A DNA stretch of 64,000 nucleotides from contig CAJTNN010000012.1 of NCBI GenBank assembly GCA_910577585.1, positions 1-64,000 of the forward strand, in the 5' to 3' direction. Source of the DNA: an uncultured Muribaculaceae bacterium (lineage in GTDB: Bacteria > Bacteroidota > Bacteroidia > Bacteroidales > Muribaculaceae). Under the pieces are notes generated by a model. That model was not told the origin of the DNA. It did not search any database and saw only the letters and a program-made list of their open reading frames with translations. How positions within the stretch are numbered: position 1 is the stretch's first letter; each line of letters starts with the position of its first letter. The translations under genes and the position numbers were made by a program. Shown piece after piece: positions 45,732-54,472 of the stretch.

Positions 45732-46994
45732 TCAGAGGATAGCCTCGCGTATAGATTGGGCGATATAGCGCACGTCATCGTCGCTGACCCAGGGTCCGGC
45801 CGGCAGACAGATGCCAACCTTGAATAGTGCCTCCGACACGCCGTTGACGTATGCCGGATTCTGTGCATACACGGGCTGGCGGTGCATCGGTTTCCAGAGC
45901 GGACGAGCCTCGATGCCACACTTGTCGAGAGCCACACGCAGCGCCTCGACATTGGCGTTGGGCTGGCAGTCGGTGACGGCGGTCTGTGCGGTATGGGTCA
46001 CACCCGCAGCGCCACCCACAGCGCCTGTGATGACACTCTTATAGGAATTCTCCTCACCCTTGATGTGCAGGTCGGGGTCGAGAGTGGCGGTGCAGAGCCA
46101 GTAGTTGGCATCGAATGCCGGCGATGGAGCGCAGTGCATTGTGATACCCTTCACATCCTTGAGCAGCTCGCAGTAGAGGGCCTGCACATGCTTGTGATGC
46201 TCGATATGCTCATCGAGGATAGTCATCTGGCCGCGGCCAATGCCGGCGCAGATGTTCGACATGCGGTAGTTGTAGCCGATGGCCTCATGCTGATAGTAGG
46301 GATAGGACTCGCGGGCCTGTGTCGCAAACCAGAGCACACGTCGGGCCTCCTCTTCATCGGGGCATATCAGGGCGCCGCCGCCTGAGGTGGTGATCATCTT
46401 GTTGCCGTTGAACGACAGCACTCCATAGCGTCCGAATGTGCCGAGCACCTGTCCCTCATATCGTGAACCCAGACCTTCGGCAGCATCCTCGATGACCGGG
46501 ATATCATACTTCTCGGCCACTTTCAGAATCTCATCTATCTTATAAGGCATGCCGTAGAGCGCCACCGGAATGATGGCCTTCGGCTTGCGGCCTGTCTTTT
46601 CGATACGGTCGGCGATGGCTTTGTCGAGGAGTTCGGGGTCGATGTTCCAGGTCTCGGGCTCGGAGTCGACAAACACCGGAGTCGCCCCTACATAAGTCAC
46701 CGGGTGCGACGAAGCGCAGAAAGTGAACGACTGCACCATCACCTCATCGCCCGGGCCGACATCGCAGGCCACAAGAGCCAGATGCACCGCCGCCGTACCG
46801 GCCGAGAGGGCCACCACCTTTTTATGCAGCGGTTCGCGCCCGGGACGATTATTGCAGAAAGCCTCGAGATCGGCTTCAAATCCATTTACATTCGGACCCA
46901 ACGGCACGACCCAGTTCTGGTCGAATGCCTCCTTGATGAAGTCCATTTCGCGGCCCGACATATGAGCCAGGCAAAGTAAAATTCTATCTCTCAT
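45732..46994 (-). CDS. DegT/DnrJ/EryC1/StrS-family aminotransferase
   Basis: This PLP enzyme transfers an amino group to a nucleotide-linked keto-sugar. The 420-aa protein has the AlSAGTAAVHLALVACDVGPGDEV motif, EDAAEGLGSRYEGQVLGTFG, and the PLP lysine in SFNGNKMITTSGGGAL. The start is the ATG at 46994. Typical roles are UDP- or dTDP-amino-sugar synthesis for surface polysaccharide or protein glycosylation. No sugar-modifying neighbours lie within the window, so the substrate is unclear. Confidence 0.9.
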   Translation of the reverse strand: MRDRILLCLAHMSGREMDFIKEAFDQNWVVPLGPNVNGFEADLEAFCNNRPGREPLHKKVVALSAGTAAVHLALVACDVGPGDEVMVQSFTFCASSHPVTYVGATPVFVDSEPETWNIDPELLDKAIADRIEKTGRKPKAIIPVALYGMPYKIDEILKVAEKYDIPVIEDAAEGLGSRYEGQVLGTFGRYGVLSFNGNKMITTSGGGALICPDEEEARRVLWFATQARESYPYYQHEAIGYNYRMSNICAGIGRGQMTILDEHIEHHKHVQALYCELLKDVKGITMHCAPSPAFDANYWLCTATLDPDLHIKGEENSYKSVITGAVGGAAGVTHTAQTAVTDCQPNANVEALRVALDKCGIEARPLWKPMHRQPVYAQNPAYVNGVSEALFKVGICLPAGPWVSDDDVRYIAQSIREAIL

Positions 46995-47385
46995 CTTGCA
47001 AGTTGATTATAACCATATTCCGCGCTTGCAGACACGGATTGACAAATATAATCAAAAAAAATGAGATACTTCTACAGATACGCTTATTTTTCACATGGAC
47101 GTCGGCTATGATACACCGCATGATGCTGTGCATGCTTATGGAAGTTGGGTAAGGGGCGCATTGCGGACCGCGGGGTTGAACTTGCCGGGCGGAGGGATAC
47201 GAATCTTCCGCGGTATAGTATTGGTGGGTTACGCTATGATAAGTAATTTTTATAAATTTGATAAAAATGGCAGATAAAAGGTTGGCAAATCAAAAGTAGT
47301 GCTTATATTTGTGAATATTCATTATCGCGATGTTTTGATAATATCGGGGTAATGGAGACAAGTACTATCAATACAATACTTGCTT
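46995..47385. promoter_or_regulatory. Divergent intergenic region with promoter of the 1210-aa surface gene
   Basis: TATATTTG at 47304-47311 with TTGG at 47282-47285 is a plausible promoter, 75 nt before ATG 47386. A 60-codon frame at 47095-47277 has no recognisable features. No other gene is seen. Confidence 0.45.
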
Positions 47386-50300
47386 ATGAAACATTTATTC
47401 TCACTTGTAATCACATCCTGCATGAGTCTGACGCCGGCGATAGCGTTGGCTCAGTCGGCAGCCGGAGTTCCGGCGGCGGTGACGGATGTGAAGGTGCGTT
47501 TCCCCGGTGGGGGGCACGATGGCTATGTAGAGTTCACTGCACCCGTAAAGGATGTGGCAGGCTCCGAACTGGGCACTCAGCTCACTTATAGCATCGAGGC
47601 TGATGGCGCTGAGATTGCTTCGGGGAATGCTTATCCCGGAGTCAGCTACAGCGTGGATGTGTCGGTCGACGACACAAAGGTATACACCTTCAATGTGACT
47701 GTGGCCAATGAGGCCGGTCGCAGCGAGGGTGTGACAGCGAAGGCCGGCGCGGGCTTCATGCCGGCCGCTACCCCCGAGCCGATGGCCACGAAGATGGCCG
47801 ACGGCAGTGTCAGTGTGAGCTGGCCTGCGGTGTTCACCACCGCTTCCGGGGCCGACCTTTCGGGCGAGGAGATGACATATCGTGTGGAGCGTTATCCTGA
47901 TGGTTATGTGCTGGCTGAGGCTACATCGGCCACGAGCGTTGTTGACAATAATTTCGACGGCGAGCTGCATGTATACCGTTATCTGGTAACAGCAATATGG
48001 AATTATTCACCTTCGGAGGAGGGTGAGTCTAACCCGGTGTCGGTAGGTGTGGCCTCGACGCCCTTCAAGAGTTCGTTTGACACGGCCGATGAGTTCAATC
48101 TCTTTACAGTGGTGGATGCTGACGGCGATATGCGCACATGGCAGTACTACAGTGGCGAGATCACCGCCAATGTGGGTGAGGATGCAGCGGCCGACGACTG
48201 GATTTTCACTCCTCCCATCAATCTGAGCGGCAGCGGGTTCCATCCGGTGTCGGTTGATCTAAAGGTGCGCGATGCCGACTATCCCGGTATCGTGGAGATA
48301 CGCTACGGCTCAGCCCCGACCCCCGAGGCCATGACTGAAGTGGCTGTGGGTCCGGTGGATGTGGTGTCGACGGCCTATCAGACATTCGGCGGCACGGCCG
48401 TAGGCACAGCCGATGGCCCGGTGTATTTCGGCATACATAATATCACGAAGCCCGGCATGTGGTGGACCTACGCCACCAACCTCATCATCTCAGCCTCGGC
48501 CGAGGGGATGGTGCCGGCGGCAGTGTATGATCTGACGGCTACTCCCGACATCGATGGCGAGCTGCGCATGACGCTGCGCATGCGTATGCCTGAGAATGAC
48601 CTCTCGGGGGATCCGCTGACCGAGATATCATACGTGGAGATATACCGCGACGAAGATAAGATACACACCATTGAGAATCCGCTTCCCGGCTCGGAGATAG
48701 AGTATACTGACGAGGATGGTCTCACAGAGGGTGAGCACAGCTATCTGGTGCGTGCCTATAATAAATATGGTGCCGGACTCGATGCCCGCATCAATGCCTA
48801 TGCCGGCATTAATCTTCCGGCTACTCCCGGATTTGCCAAGGCTATGGAGACAGATGTCAATGGTGTGGTGAGAATCGAATGGACTCCGGTGACGACCTAT
48901 ATCGACGGCTCGCCGCTGAATCCTGATAATGTCACCTATAATATCTGGACCAATGTGACCGGTCAGGATATGAAGGTGGCAGCCGGACTGACCGGCACAT
49001 CGACCACCTTCCGCATCATCGCCGAAGATGAGCCGCAGCTCTTCTTCCAGTTTGGTGTGACGGCTGAGACTGCCGGAGGTGAGAACTACGAGGGTATAAT
49101 GACCGAGTATGTGCCGCTTGGCGAACCCGATCCGGCTCCCTACGAGGATTCATTCCCCGACATCCAGGCCTCATACACTTACGTGATGGGTGGCTCGGAC
49201 TCGAAGACTTTCTGGGATAATGCTTCAGATTCTTACTTTGAGGAGGTGCAGTCGCAGGATGCCGACAATGGCATGCTCTATATGTTTGGCGATGCGATAG
49301 GTAGCCAGGGCTATCTGCAGCTGGGCAAGATCGATCTTGCAGGTGTCGACTCGCCGATGCTCACATTCTATGTCTACAACATGGTGGGTGAGATTCCGGA
49401 TGATAATGAGATGGAGGTATTTGCAGCCTCAGGCAGCGACGACTATCAGAGTCTGGGGAGCTGGCGCCTGAGCGATTTCGGCACAGAGGACTGGCATCGT
49501 GTGGCAGTTCCGCTCGATGCATATGCCGGCAAGAGCGTGCGTCTGAAGCTTGTGGGCACTGTGCGCAGCTACCAGTATCTGCATCTTGACAACCTGCAGG
49601 TGCGTCAGCGCCGCAACTATGACCTGGCGCTGACCGAAGTGTCGGCTCCCGAGCGTGTCAAGAGCGGCAACACATGTCCGATCAGAGTGGCCTATGCCAA
49701 CTACGGACTCAATGATGCCGGCGAATTCAGCATCGAGCTTCTGCGCGACGGTGAGGTAATCGACCGGGTTGCGATGCAGGGGCTGCCCTCTGACGCCCGC
49801 GGCGAATTGACATTCCCGGCGGTGCATTCGGCAGTGACTCCGGAGAGTGTGGTCTACAGTGTGCGCCTTGCGTATGCCCCCGACCAGGTGGCGGCCAACA
49901 ATCAGGCGGCTGACTTCGAGGTGCTCACCATATATCCCGCATATCCCGCTATCGACGACCTGATGGCCACTTACAGCACCGACCCGAAGGAGGTGACTCT
50001 ACAGTGGAGTCTGCCCAATCTTGAGGGTGCGCTGATTGATGATGTAATCGAGGGCTTCGATAATGCCTCGGCATGGTCAAGCAAGGTAGAGGGCTGGACA
50101 TTTGTGGATGCAGACCACCAGTATATCTACGGCTTCGAACCCTGGGTTGAGTTGCCGGCCAATGCTCCGAAGGCAGGAAGCCGCCAGTCATGGTGGGTGA
50201 TGGATGCGTCGTATGCTCCGCTGGTGAATCATTTCAGCGACCCGCAATTCTATGCCACACATTCAGGCGACCAGTGTCTGATTTCTATGGCAGTCACCAA

Positions 50301-51018
50301 CGAAGAGCTCACAAGCCAGCGCAGCGACGACTGGGCCATCTCGCCCGAGTTGCCCGGCATTGACCAGACCATTTCATTCTGGGCGAAGGCCATGCTTGAG
50401 GATGCGCCTGAGACATTTGAGGTGCTCTATTCCACTACCGACAAGGAGCTTGATTCATTCAAATCGCTTCAGGTGGTGAAAGACACCGGATGGTACTGGA
50501 CCCAGTACTTCTTCGACCTTCCGGAGGGAGCCCGCTACTTTGCGATACGAGCCATCTCGCGCGATGCGTATGTGCTGATGATTGATGATGTCAACTTCAT
50601 CAGTGCCGGCGAGGGTTCGGAACTTGAGATAGAGGGCTACAACATCTATCGCAACAAGAAGCGTCTCAATGAGGCTCCGGTGAAGGATCGCCGCTATATC
50701 GATCATCTTGATGATGCGGCGGTGGTGCCGGTCTACAATGTGAGTGTAGTATATGCCGGACGTGGCGAGTCTGATCTCTCCAACTCAGTGAGCCCGGAGT
50801 ATTCATCGGTGGCTGAGGTGATGGCCAATGCCCGCGTGGTGGCCGCTGCCGGACGCATTCTGGTGAGTGGCGCCGCAGGCGAGATGGTGGAGGTCTATTC
50901 GGCCGATGCTGCCAATATCTACAGAGCCGCAGGTGTCGACAATCATGAGATCAGCGTGGCTTCAGGTGTATACCTTGTGAAACTTGCAGGCTACACCTGG
51001 AAGGTGCTCGTGAAGTAA
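47386..51018 (+). CDS. Large secreted FN3 / cleaved-adhesin-domain surface protein
   Basis: The 1210-aa protein (from ATG 47386) has a signal peptide (MKHLFSLVITSCMSLTPAIALA) and many fibronectin-type III-like modules (about 25-225, 375-580). It also has jelly-roll/cleaved-adhesin-like modules (about 230-370 and 590-740, then 880-1090) with repeated FDTADEFNLFTVVDADGD-type openings. The C-terminus VEVYSADAANIYRA ... ISVASGVYLVKLAGYTWKVLVK fits a type IX sorting tail. It likely acts on or binds something at the cell surface. It resembles the 22406-25784 gene in domain order and could be a paralog. A long hairpin follows its stop. Confidence 0.82.
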   Translation: MKHLFSLVITSCMSLTPAIALAQSAAGVPAAVTDVKVRFPGGGHDGYVEFTAPVKDVAGSELGTQLTYSIEADGAEIASGNAYPGVSYSVDVSVDDTKVYTFNVTVANEAGRSEGVTAKAGAGFMPAATPEPMATKMADGSVSVSWPAVFTTASGADLSGEEMTYRVERYPDGYVLAEATSATSVVDNNFDGELHVYRYLVTAIWNYSPSEEGESNPVSVGVASTPFKSSFDTADEFNLFTVVDADGDMRTWQYYSGEITANVGEDAAADDWIFTPPINLSGSGFHPVSVDLKVRDADYPGIVEIRYGSAPTPEAMTEVAVGPVDVVSTAYQTFGGTAVGTADGPVYFGIHNITKPGMWWTYATNLIISASAEGMVPAAVYDLTATPDIDGELRMTLRMRMPENDLSGDPLTEISYVEIYRDEDKIHTIENPLPGSEIEYTDEDGLTEGEHSYLVRAYNKYGAGLDARINAYAGINLPATPGFAKAMETDVNGVVRIEWTPVTTYIDGSPLNPDNVTYNIWTNVTGQDMKVAAGLTGTSTTFRIIAEDEPQLFFQFGVTAETAGGENYEGIMTEYVPLGEPDPAPYEDSFPDIQASYTYVMGGSDSKTFWDNASDSYFEEVQSQDADNGMLYMFGDAIGSQGYLQLGKIDLAGVDSPMLTFYVYNMVGEIPDDNEMEVFAASGSDDYQSLGSWRLSDFGTEDWHRVAVPLDAYAGKSVRLKLVGTVRSYQYLHLDNLQVRQRRNYDLALTEVSAPERVKSGNTCPIRVAYANYGLNDAGEFSIELLRDGEVIDRVAMQGLPSDARGELTFPAVHSAVTPESVVYSVRLAYAPDQVAANNQAADFEVLTIYPAYPAIDDLMATYSTDPKEVTLQWSLPNLEGALIDDVIEGFDNASAWSSKVEGWTFVDADHQYIYGFEPWVELPANAPKAGSRQSWWVMDASYAPLVNHFSDPQFYATHSGDQCLISMAVTNEELTSQRSDDWAISPELPGIDQTISFWAKAMLEDAPETFEVLYSTTDKELDSFKSLQVVKDTGWYWTQYFFDLPEGARYFAIRAISRDAYVLMIDDVNFISAGEGSELEIEGYNIYRNKKRLNEAPVKDRRYIDHLDDAAVVPVYNVSVVYAGRGESDLSNSVSPEYSSVAEVMANARVVAAAGRILVSGAAGEMVEVYSADAANIYRAAGVDNHEISVASGVYLVKLAGYTWKVLVK

Positions 51019-51060
51019 CCGATATTCCAATCGCGGGGTTCAACGCCCCCTAATCCGCAT

Positions 51061-51104
51061 ATTCCGGCGGGAGAGCTCCACATGACGGAGCCTCCCGCCG
51101 GAAT
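51061..51104 (+). terminator. Terminator after the 1210-aa gene
   Basis: ATTCCGGCGGGAGAGCTC and GAGCCTCCCGCCGGAAT pair over 17 bp with one bulge or mismatch; a T-rich stretch follows 15 nt later. Confidence 0.75.
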
Positions 51105-51284
51105 CATTGTCATAAAGCAATTTTTATTTTTTTATCATTTTATTTGCAGTTTTAATTTTTTATGCCTTATTTTGCAATTAAGAATAGCTGAGGTTAACTC
51201 ATTAGATTTTTGTAAAGAGCTTATACCTTTTACTTTTTTCAGAGTTAAAAAACTTCGTCTACCTTGTAATATACGATTCAAATC

Positions 51285-51326
51285 GTAAGAGAGAAAAAGC
51301 ATCTGTGTAAAGCTGATGCAATTATT
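51285..51326 (+). repeat. 42-bp leader repeat, copy 1
   Basis: The 42 bp beginning GTAAGAGAGAAAAAGCATC and ending TGATGCAATTATT recur identically at 52897-52938. It contains the short inverted repeat GCATC/GATGC. It ends 27 nt before the C10 peptidase ATG; copy 2 ends 23 nt before the lipoprotein ATG. A shared regulatory leader is likely. Confidence 0.85.
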
Positions 51327-51353
51327 AACAACTTCTTTAACCATAATTATATT

Positions 51354-52673
51354 ATGAAGTCAATATTTACCAAAATAAAAGTAGTAGTAATTCTATTGGT
51401 TATTTTTATGTCTGCATGTTCAGATGATGCAATTTTGCAAAATGAACCAGAGTCAGTTTATAATAAAACATCACTTGAATTGGCGCTAGAAAGAGCAGAT
51501 GCGTTTTTTAAACTAATAGGAGAAGATACTCGCACTTCCAGGAAAGTGGCGACAATTCATTCGGTAACACAACAGACGACACGTGGTAGTATAGATACTT
51601 TGTTATATCTTGTGAATTATGATGCAAATAAAGGGTATGCACTTTTGGGAGCAAACCTAGAAATAAATGATATTTATGCGATTGCTCCAGTAGGAAATCT
51701 AACTTATGAAGATTTTAACAACAATCAAATTCTGGGTGATTTTCTGAACTCAGCAATAGCTTATACTCTAACTCCCCCTACGATAGATGGTACTCTGGTT
51801 GGATGGAAGTATTGGGGTTACAAAATTGATGAATATACACCACCGATGCTTTCTTCATATGTAAGTAGTTGGACGCAGCTGGCGCCTTATAATGCATTTG
51901 TTCAGAGTGGAAGCTCTAATCAAATTCCAGTTGGTTGTGTGCCATTATCATTAGGTATGTTTCTTAGTTATTATGAGCAGCCAACAGGAATAGTCTATCT
52001 CAGCAATAATAAATATTTTAAATTTGACTGGGATGTAATGTTATATGATAGTAATACACAGAAAAAAGACGTAAAAGTGGCAGAAATGCTTAAATTCCTA
52101 GGAGAAAGCAATCTTTTGAATACTACTTATTCTGATAAAGGGAGCTCTACAATGGCAAAACGACTTATTCCAACGTTAACCCGTTTGGGATATAATAATG
52201 TGCTATTTAATAATAATAATTTAAAGAGCCGTTTTGATAGTATCGTTGCTTTTATGACAAAAGGAAAAACACTTATATCTGGAAGTAAAACATTAAAATA
52301 TTCAACGGCTCCTCTAATATGCCTTGGAAGAAATTTGGAAGATACGACCATACAGCATGCGTGGATTATTGATGGAATTGTGACGCGGTCAAAATATCCA
52401 ACAGATTCAAATGGATATCCGATTCATTCTACGTCTGAAGGAGTGCCGCTTATAAGTCAGAAATTACTCCCATTATGGCACTGTGTATGGGGGCAGGTTG
52501 ACAAAAAAAATGATGGATGGTATGTATTTCTTAAAGACCAAAATAATTTGGATTCTGTACAATATAATCCATTTTCAAACAAACTAAATTCAGAAGGCCT
52601 TTGTCCTACTGATAATAAAATGTATAGGAGATACGGAGATTGGACAGTAACTGGAGGTTGTAAACCCCAATAA
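51354..52673 (+). CDS. C10-family cysteine peptidase lipoprotein (SpeB/streptopain-like)
   Basis: C10 peptidases include streptopain and the fragipain-like proteases of Bacteroides. The 439-aa protein has a lipobox signal (VILLVIFMSACSDD, Cys22), so it is membrane-anchored. An inhibitory prodomain (about 40-170) resembles the Spi fold (YLVNYDANKGYALLGA). The catalytic Cys is in PVGCVPLSLGMFLSYY (about 198) and the His in QHAWIIDGI (about 339), followed by HCVWGQVDKKNDGWYVF, the family WG box. The gene is very AT-rich compared with its neighbours, suggesting transfer. Leader repeat copy 1 is just upstream. Two lipoprotein genes follow. Confidence 0.85.
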   Translation: MKSIFTKIKVVVILLVIFMSACSDDAILQNEPESVYNKTSLELALERADAFFKLIGEDTRTSRKVATIHSVTQQTTRGSIDTLLYLVNYDANKGYALLGANLEINDIYAIAPVGNLTYEDFNNNQILGDFLNSAIAYTLTPPTIDGTLVGWKYWGYKIDEYTPPMLSSYVSSWTQLAPYNAFVQSGSSNQIPVGCVPLSLGMFLSYYEQPTGIVYLSNNKYFKFDWDVMLYDSNTQKKDVKVAEMLKFLGESNLLNTTYSDKGSSTMAKRLIPTLTRLGYNNVLFNNNNLKSRFDSIVAFMTKGKTLISGSKTLKYSTAPLICLGRNLEDTTIQHAWIIDGIVTRSKYPTDSNGYPIHSTSEGVPLISQKLLPLWHCVWGQVDKKNDGWYVFLKDQNNLDSVQYNPFSNKLNSEGLCPTDNKMYRRYGDWTVTGGCKPQ

Positions 52674-52702
52674 TTACACGTAGCTGGTCAAATTTAAATA
52701 CA

Positions 52703-52893
52703 GAAGTTGTTTAAACTTTTTTCAAGTGCAAGGTTAATTAAGATTTGGAGCAGATTTCGGCTCTCAAAGGGGGAGCAATGCGGGCATTGCGGCCGATGAA
52801 GAGGGCCGAAAGATGCCAAAATATTAATTAAGATTGCACTTGAATAAAAATATCCTTCATTTTATGTTTTTCGTAAAAATTTTAAACAACTTC
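52703..52893 (+). repeat. Nested inverted-repeat element, copy 2 (191 bp)
   Basis: The outer arms are GAAGTTGTTTAAAC and GTTTAAACAACTTC-like (one mismatch). The inner arms TTCAAGTGCAA/TTGCACTTGAA differ from copy 1 on both strands so pairing is kept. The core around GCAATGCGGGCATTGC is nearly identical to copy 1 (4318-4511), same orientation. It lies between the C10 gene and the next lipoprotein gene and abuts leader repeat copy 2. Confidence 0.8.
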
Positions 52894-52896
52894 ACT

Positions 52897-52938
52897 GTAA
52901 GAGAGAAAAAGCATCTGTGTAAAGCTGATGCAATTATT
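52897..52938 (+). repeat. 42-bp leader repeat, copy 2
   Basis: Identical to 51285-51326. It begins 4 nt after the right end of the nested element, so that element has inserted directly before it or replaced what lay upstream. It ends 23 nt before the lipoprotein ATG at 52962. Confidence 0.85.
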
Positions 52939-52961
52939 CAATTCAGTTTATCCCCGAAATT

Positions 52962-53531
52962 ATGCCGAGACTTAAAGCGACGACTTTGATATTTATGGCG
53001 ATTAGCCTTATTGCTGCGAGTGGATGTGGGAGTACAAAGAGGATTAATCGTCTGTCAGAAATACAGCTTGAGCTTATTGAGCACTCCTCTTTAAGGAGTA
53101 ATTTCATAATAGTAGCTCCCGACGTGCATATGAATTACGAGGAGTGTTTCAAGTATTTGGGATACTTTTGCGTGGGTGGATATTCTAAAATATGCCGATT
53201 CAGTTCTCCTGATTTGGATTTTGCTTGGTATGCAGGAGTTTGTGGTGCAACAATGATTGTAGATGTTCCGAGAGATGGGTTGCAACTCGATGTATCTTCG
53301 TCAGGACCTCCATCCGAGGTTAAATATATTAACGAAAGAGATACAGTAACGTATCAACCTAATGATTTTCATAATATAGGGTTGAGTGTTCAGTCTGATA
53401 ACTCATTTAAATTTGATATTCCTGCAAATTTTGAGTCTTCTTGCATAAAATGGATTGTGTATTTTCAAGATCCGACACAGATTACATTTGTTCAGGCAGA
53501 TTGTGAGTATGTCATACAACCTCATAATTAG
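52962..53531 (+). CDS. Small lipoprotein, possible partner or inhibitor of the C10 peptidase
   Basis: The 189-aa protein has a lipobox signal (LIAASGCGST, Cys22). The mature part contains ICRFSSPDLDFAWYAG, shared in pattern with the next protein (VWRFTSPELNFVWYSE), and the second half is beta-strand-like. In Bacteroides fragilis, C10 peptidases are encoded near small inhibitor proteins, so an inhibitor or chaperone role is a reasonable guess. I see no direct match. It carries the same 42-bp leader as the peptidase, suggesting common control. Confidence 0.6.
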   Translation: MPRLKATTLIFMAISLIAASGCGSTKRINRLSEIQLELIEHSSLRSNFIIVAPDVHMNYEECFKYLGYFCVGGYSKICRFSSPDLDFAWYAGVCGATMIVDVPRDGLQLDVSSSGPPSEVKYINERDTVTYQPNDFHNIGLSVQSDNSFKFDIPANFESSCIKWIVYFQDPTQITFVQADCEYVIQPHN

Positions 53532-53597
53532 AGAAGTAGTCGGTTGAAATTACATGCTACTTAACGCACGGATTTAAACTTGAAATACGTATATTAT

Positions 53598-54341
53598 ATG
53601 AAAAGGATAATTTCTTTTATGGCATTGGCATCAATGGTTATGATGTGTGGTGGTTGTGTGGCAGAACGTGGTGTCGTGGATAAAGGATATATGGAACTTT
53701 CTCTTCTTGAACATCTTGATGAGGAAGCCCGACATCGAGTGCTGATAGTTTCTAAGGATTCCATACCGACGCATGAAGAAATAGAACATTATTTTCAAGT
53801 CCATAGGGAATATATACATAATAAAATCCTGTGGAATCAACCACTGGAGGTTGGAAATGGTTTGGTGTGGCGTTTTACATCGCCTGAGTTAAATTTTGTA
53901 TGGTATAGCGAGTGTCAATATGCGCCTGTATTACCGATAGCGCGCTCCGGATTAAACCTTTCGTTGGAGATTATAAATCTGAATAGACATCAAAATGAAT
54001 ATGGCAAGGTAGGAGGATTTAAACTCGTATCAATAAATTTGGTAAGGAATGGTGAGACTATGGAAATTCCACTCACTGATGCAGGTAAGTTTATAAAGTT
54101 TGATCCTAAGGAAAGTCCTCGGAGCTGCAGGTTGATTATTCCTGCTAATTATAAAGATAGTGAGATTGAGTGGACTTACAGGTTTGAGATTTTGGAATCT
54201 CCGGGGTTGTCAAATATATCAGAGATGGAGAATCAAAATATAATCTCCGAGTTGGAAGAAGAGCCAGAAGTCAGGGGATTGACATATAGTCTTACTTTCG
54301 TACAAGCATATCCAAATCCTGAACCTACTTGGGGTAGTTAG
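53598..54341 (+). CDS. Lipoprotein paralogous to the upstream one
   Basis: From ATG 53598 the product is 247 aa with a lipobox (ALASMVMMCGGCV, Cys20). An RF-S/T-SPxLxFxWY motif matches the 52962 protein, and the body is longer and beta-rich, ending in a polar tail. An upstream ATG at 53580 would add 6 residues before the signal peptide. It lies 66 nt after the previous gene without a new leader repeat, so probably cotranscribed. Function unknown; AT-rich like its neighbours. Confidence 0.6.
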   Translation: MKRIISFMALASMVMMCGGCVAERGVVDKGYMELSLLEHLDEEARHRVLIVSKDSIPTHEEIEHYFQVHREYIHNKILWNQPLEVGNGLVWRFTSPELNFVWYSECQYAPVLPIARSGLNLSLEIINLNRHQNEYGKVGGFKLVSINLVRNGETMEIPLTDAGKFIKFDPKESPRSCRLIIPANYKDSEIEWTYRFEILESPGLSNISEMENQNIISELEEEPEVRGLTYSLTFVQAYPNPEPTWGS

Positions 54342-54472
54342 AGTCTATGAAGAATTAGCGAATATTTACTTTAGGTCTCCCAAGAACTTTTCGATGGGTT
54401 GTAGGGTGTATCTTTTTATCACTTGGAGGTTTCCCGATTACTCGCGTGAAACTAACAGCATTTGCAAGCATT

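Noticed and set aside
47095..47277. Possible 60-aa ORF between the DegT gene and the surface gene
   Set aside because: No signal peptide, domain or good ribosome site, and it overlaps the promoter region of the 47386 gene.
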